A DNA stretch of 64,000 nt from positions 1,115,832 to 1,179,831 of the forward strand of contig JAJEKV010000066.1 of assembly GCA_021234155.1 (NCBI GenBank), written 5' to 3'. This DNA is from Isoetes taiwanensis. Lineage: Eukaryota > Streptophyta > Lycopodiopsida > Isoetales > Isoetaceae. The translations under genes and the position numbers were made by a program. This document shows positions 61,201 to 64,000 of this stretch, in pieces (positions within the stretch are counted from its first letter, which is position 1; every line of letters begins with the position of its first letter). The notes beneath the pieces were generated by a model. It worked only from the letters and a program-made list of their open reading frames with translations, was not told the origin of the DNA and made no database searches.

Positions 61201-61440
61201 GCACTCAGATCACTGTTTCCATGCATCAATCACATAGTACTCATCATCATTTTACACTATTTTTTCACGTAAATCATAAACTCGATTTGCTTGTACTGCC
61301 TACATGACGCACAAGAATCCAGACTTCAAAGTGACATTTGAACTAATCAACTGGCCTAGTTATCAATTTTCAAATAGGGAAATCCAAGCTAAAAGAACCA
61401 AGTGATAAACCATTTTTTTTTCTATACATGAAACTTATGA
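58250..61440. other. No gene recognised; one short shared motif
   Basis: Mixed AT-rich DNA with exon-like scraps (59543-59760, borders unclear) but no domain. GAAACGTTCGCGGCGG at 60811-60826 with AGTTTCTTGTA 20 bp later matches, inverted, the segment at 44013-44055. A pair of GTCTAAGAAGGAGAAGAAGG-like repeats lies at about 59920-59975. Confidence 0.5.
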
Positions 61441-61468
61441 CTATGAACACTCAAGGGGACATAGAAGA

Positions 61469-62933
61469 TCAATGGATCTTTGCATACTTAGGGGCATTGC
61501 CAAAGTGTCTGAAATCATGGGGAAGAAGGTGGCCATCGAGCCTAGGGACACGAGAGGGTCTGGAGTTGAGATAGGAAGGAAAAACTGAAGATGGGGTATT
61601 GTTCTTGGGGTGCAAAGGAAGGTGAAAAGAGGGAGGAAGGGGCATGGAAACATGAGGAATTTCAAGGGAGTGAAGACTAGGGGGAGGGTGTCTCCACTGA
61701 GGAAGGGGAGCGGCGAGAAGGAGCGTCTGAAGAAGAGGACCAGCTTGCATAACAGCCTGGAGGAGCTTGCCTTTCTCGGGAAGTGATCGGAGCATAACTT
61801 GCATATCGGCCTCGGGGGGCTCGGGAAGGTGCCGGGATCTCTCATAGTTGAGGAGAGATGGGGTTTGATCGAGAGGACCCATCAACATTGGAGCAGTGGA
61901 TAGAGGACCACACTTAGAGTTAGAACCATTGCCGTCGTGGGCGATCACGGGGTGGAATAAACCCGGGAGCAGGAAGCCTCTTGTGCGATCACGGGGAGCA
62001 AATCTCCGAGCTGAAGAGGTGCCCCTGTTCGATCTGGAAGCACGAAACCGGCGAAAGGCTTGAATCGGCCGATAAGCTGGACTCCATAGCCACCATTCCG
62101 GCAGAGCAAGGCCCCTGCCATGGCTGAATCATATTTTCAATCCCTGCCACGCTGCCGGATTGCATGCTTAGCGGCATCGATAGGCTCTCTCTTCCGAATT
62201 CTGATCCTCCACCCTCCCATTTTGCTGCAGCGGCGCCATCTGAACTTGCATTTGCATCCCCATCTGCATCCCGTTTTGATTCTGATTTTGGCCCTGATCC
62301 CCCTGTTGCCCCAAATGGGCCGAATTCTGTAAACCCATTTGATCCTGCTGCTGGGCGAAATTAAACTGCCCGTTCTGCTGCATTTGCTCTTGGCTGATCT
62401 CTGCCTCTGCCAATGCCGATTCTTGGATTATTGATATCGCCCCGGAGCTCTGCGGATGAGCTGATGATATTGCGTTGGAAAAATGCGAATCCATGCCGCA
62501 TTTCCGGCCCAGAAGCTCCTGCAATTGCATGCATTCTTGCCTTGCTTCGTCCCTTTCTCGCCTCGTTCCTTTTAAGAGCTCTTCCAACTGCCTGATCCTT
62601 GCTTCCTGCAGCTGACTCTGAGATTTCGCAGCCGCTCTTGTCGATTCTAACTCCATCGAAGTGCAGATTAGCAGATTGCTCAACTCCTCTATGCTCTGCA
62701 TTAACACAACAAATTTATCAACACAAACCCAACACAAAATCTTCAAAACGGACACCAAATTCTTCCTTCAAACAAACGATTTTTTTTCCTAGCACAATGC
62801 GAATAAACCCAACAAAATTTAACGCCAACTAATGAGTTCTTACCAGAAAATTACGACCGTCGCCTTGCTGGGCCTGATACTGCTGCCCAAAACAGGCATT
62901 GCTGCCATTAATCGAAGAAATACTGCCTTCCAT
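61469..62933 (-). pseudogene. DUF1635 family gene (copy 2), two exons, apparently frameshifted
   Basis: Exon 1 (62933 to 62844) starts with ATG and codes 30 residues (MEGSISSINGSNACFGQQYQ). Intron 1 (62843 to 62696) has GTAAGA at its donor and TGCAG at its acceptor. Exon 2 begins SIEELSNLLICTSMELESTR and continues with RQLEELLKGTRRERDEARQE, matching copy 1, then a Gln-rich stretch. The first frame stops near 62168. The homologous text (SADSSLSPVSC) continues in another frame to about 61989. The conserved C-terminal block (LPEPPEADMQVMLRSLPEKG, GPLLQTLLLAAPLPQWRHPP, ending KYAKIH) is back in the original frame from about 61948 to 61469. Two opposite frame changes in one gene mean either a recent pseudogene, base errors, or short introns that I cannot define. 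The family's molecular function is unknown. Confidence 0.75.
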
Positions 62934-64000
62934 TCCGGCAGGATAAACCCACACCAGAAATCAAACAAAACCCGAAAGAATTCTTCGCTTTCTACTTCTC
63001 AACAACCCGCTTCCAACTCAAACGCTCATTACCGGATTAAACAGACAGAAATCGAAGCTTTAATTCTGCAACAGAAGGATGAAACATAGCCAGAACTTGG
63101 GCAGCATTCGTCAGGTGGGTCTTTTTCTAACGATGTGATCCATCTGCTGCGGGTTTTGGATCGATCTGAGGCCCGCTTTTGGGGTATTTTGAATTAATTA
63201 CTATATTTGTTTGAAAAGAGCTATGGCCATGGCATGTATGGCCATACATGCATGGCTGACCTTTGTTTAAAATGCTTGCCTTTCTGCTTAAAAAAAGCTT
63301 GTTGGTACTAACGTTATAATTTTCTAATCCCTTCTATTAATGGCCTTGTTAGTTTGAGTAAGAATACTGGACTGTTTGACTTAAGGCCTTTTTTGTTTGC
63401 AAAGTAAGGTTGTTCCCCTTGGAACACATGTAGGCCTAGTGCTCCTCCCCTCGTCCCGACCTCAATCCCCATTCGACACATGCCCCCTCCCAATTCGCGC
63501 CTCTCGATCCACCCTTCGATCCCAGTTCCCCGCACAGAACGAGGGCTCGATACCTCCCACGTGCCCCTCGCAAGTTTTCTTGGTATCCAATTACACGCTT
63601 GCAGTATCAACTCTTCTCCATGTGATCTTTGTTTGCCGCCCCGAAAAATGTCAACACGCAGCCTGGGAGATTGCTCAATGTCTCTATTCCTGCAAGCATC
63701 TCTATGGCGAATTCAAAATGCATCTGAAGTTGAACCAACACTCCCACCAAAGTGTAGTTGAATTTAGAGATGGCTTGGACATTCATTCTCAGGGGTTTTG
63801 ATGGATCACATGGAATGCACACGTGATCACATGCGGGGTTTCCTTTTTCAGAGTGAGCTTAAGCAACATTTCATGTAAACAAATCTAGAAGCTATGGTTT
63901 TAGAATCTTGTGTTTTATACGTTGATGCCCACATATGACGTTTGCATGCTCATGTGTAATGTCAATATCCACAAATTGGCCAAATCTAAGCTCCTAAGTG
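62934..64000. other. Upstream region of the DUF1635 copy 2
   Basis: The 5' leader of the minus-strand gene, rich in TTC/CAA-type sequence, runs to about 63110. Beyond it there are only short open frames on both strands and no recognised gene. No clear TATA box could be fixed. Confidence 0.4.

Overview
This is nuclear DNA of a land plant with a repeat-rich genome. The evidence is two genes of the plant-specific DUF1635 family, plant-type gene fragments (a kinesin-light-chain-related TPR protein, an arginine-rich tandem CCCH zinc-finger protein, a receptor-like kinase, a CtpA-type PDZ exon), a chromodomain-bearing Ty3/gypsy element and plant-type Helitrons. I cannot place it below vascular plants from this window alone.

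Only the two ends hold recognisable host genes. A DUF1635 gene lies on the + strand (1354-2772). A diverged paralogue with one clear intron lies on the - strand (62933 to 61469). The two converge on about 58.7 kb of mobile DNA between them.

The largest object is one chromovirus LTR retrotransposon, 6179-38980, flanked by a 5-bp target duplication TACGG. It sits inside a tRNA-related repeat. Four later insertions have opened it: Helitron A in the 5' LTR (6325-11587), Helitron B in the leader (14599-19975), and a hAT element in gag (24118-33311, 8-bp duplication GTCCYGGG) that itself carries Helitron C (28286-33119). Removing the insertions leaves an element of about 13 kb. Its order is LTR, PBS, an unusually long leader with extra ORFs, gag, PR, RT, RNase H, IN, chromodomain, LTR. 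Helitron D (51445-56000) lies outside it. All four Helitrons end in the same 7-bp-stem hairpin followed by CTAG.

The most unusual content is in the leader of the retroelement. Upstream of gag it carries a histone H3-like ORF with a complete but diverged histone fold, an unrecognised ORF of about 450 codons behind a promoter-like stretch, and a strongly acidic ORF. In the same element as an integrase-linked chromodomain, this suggests an element that once encoded chromatin-acting accessory proteins. All of these ORFs now lack starts or carry frameshifts and stops, so they are relics in this copy.

The hAT carries two exon-like pieces of a CtpA-type protease. Helitron C carries an antisense receptor-kinase fragment. 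Helitron D carries a 43-nt-arm foldback resembling a miRNA precursor. The rest is degraded repeats, short tandem duplications and AT-rich DNA without recognisable genes.
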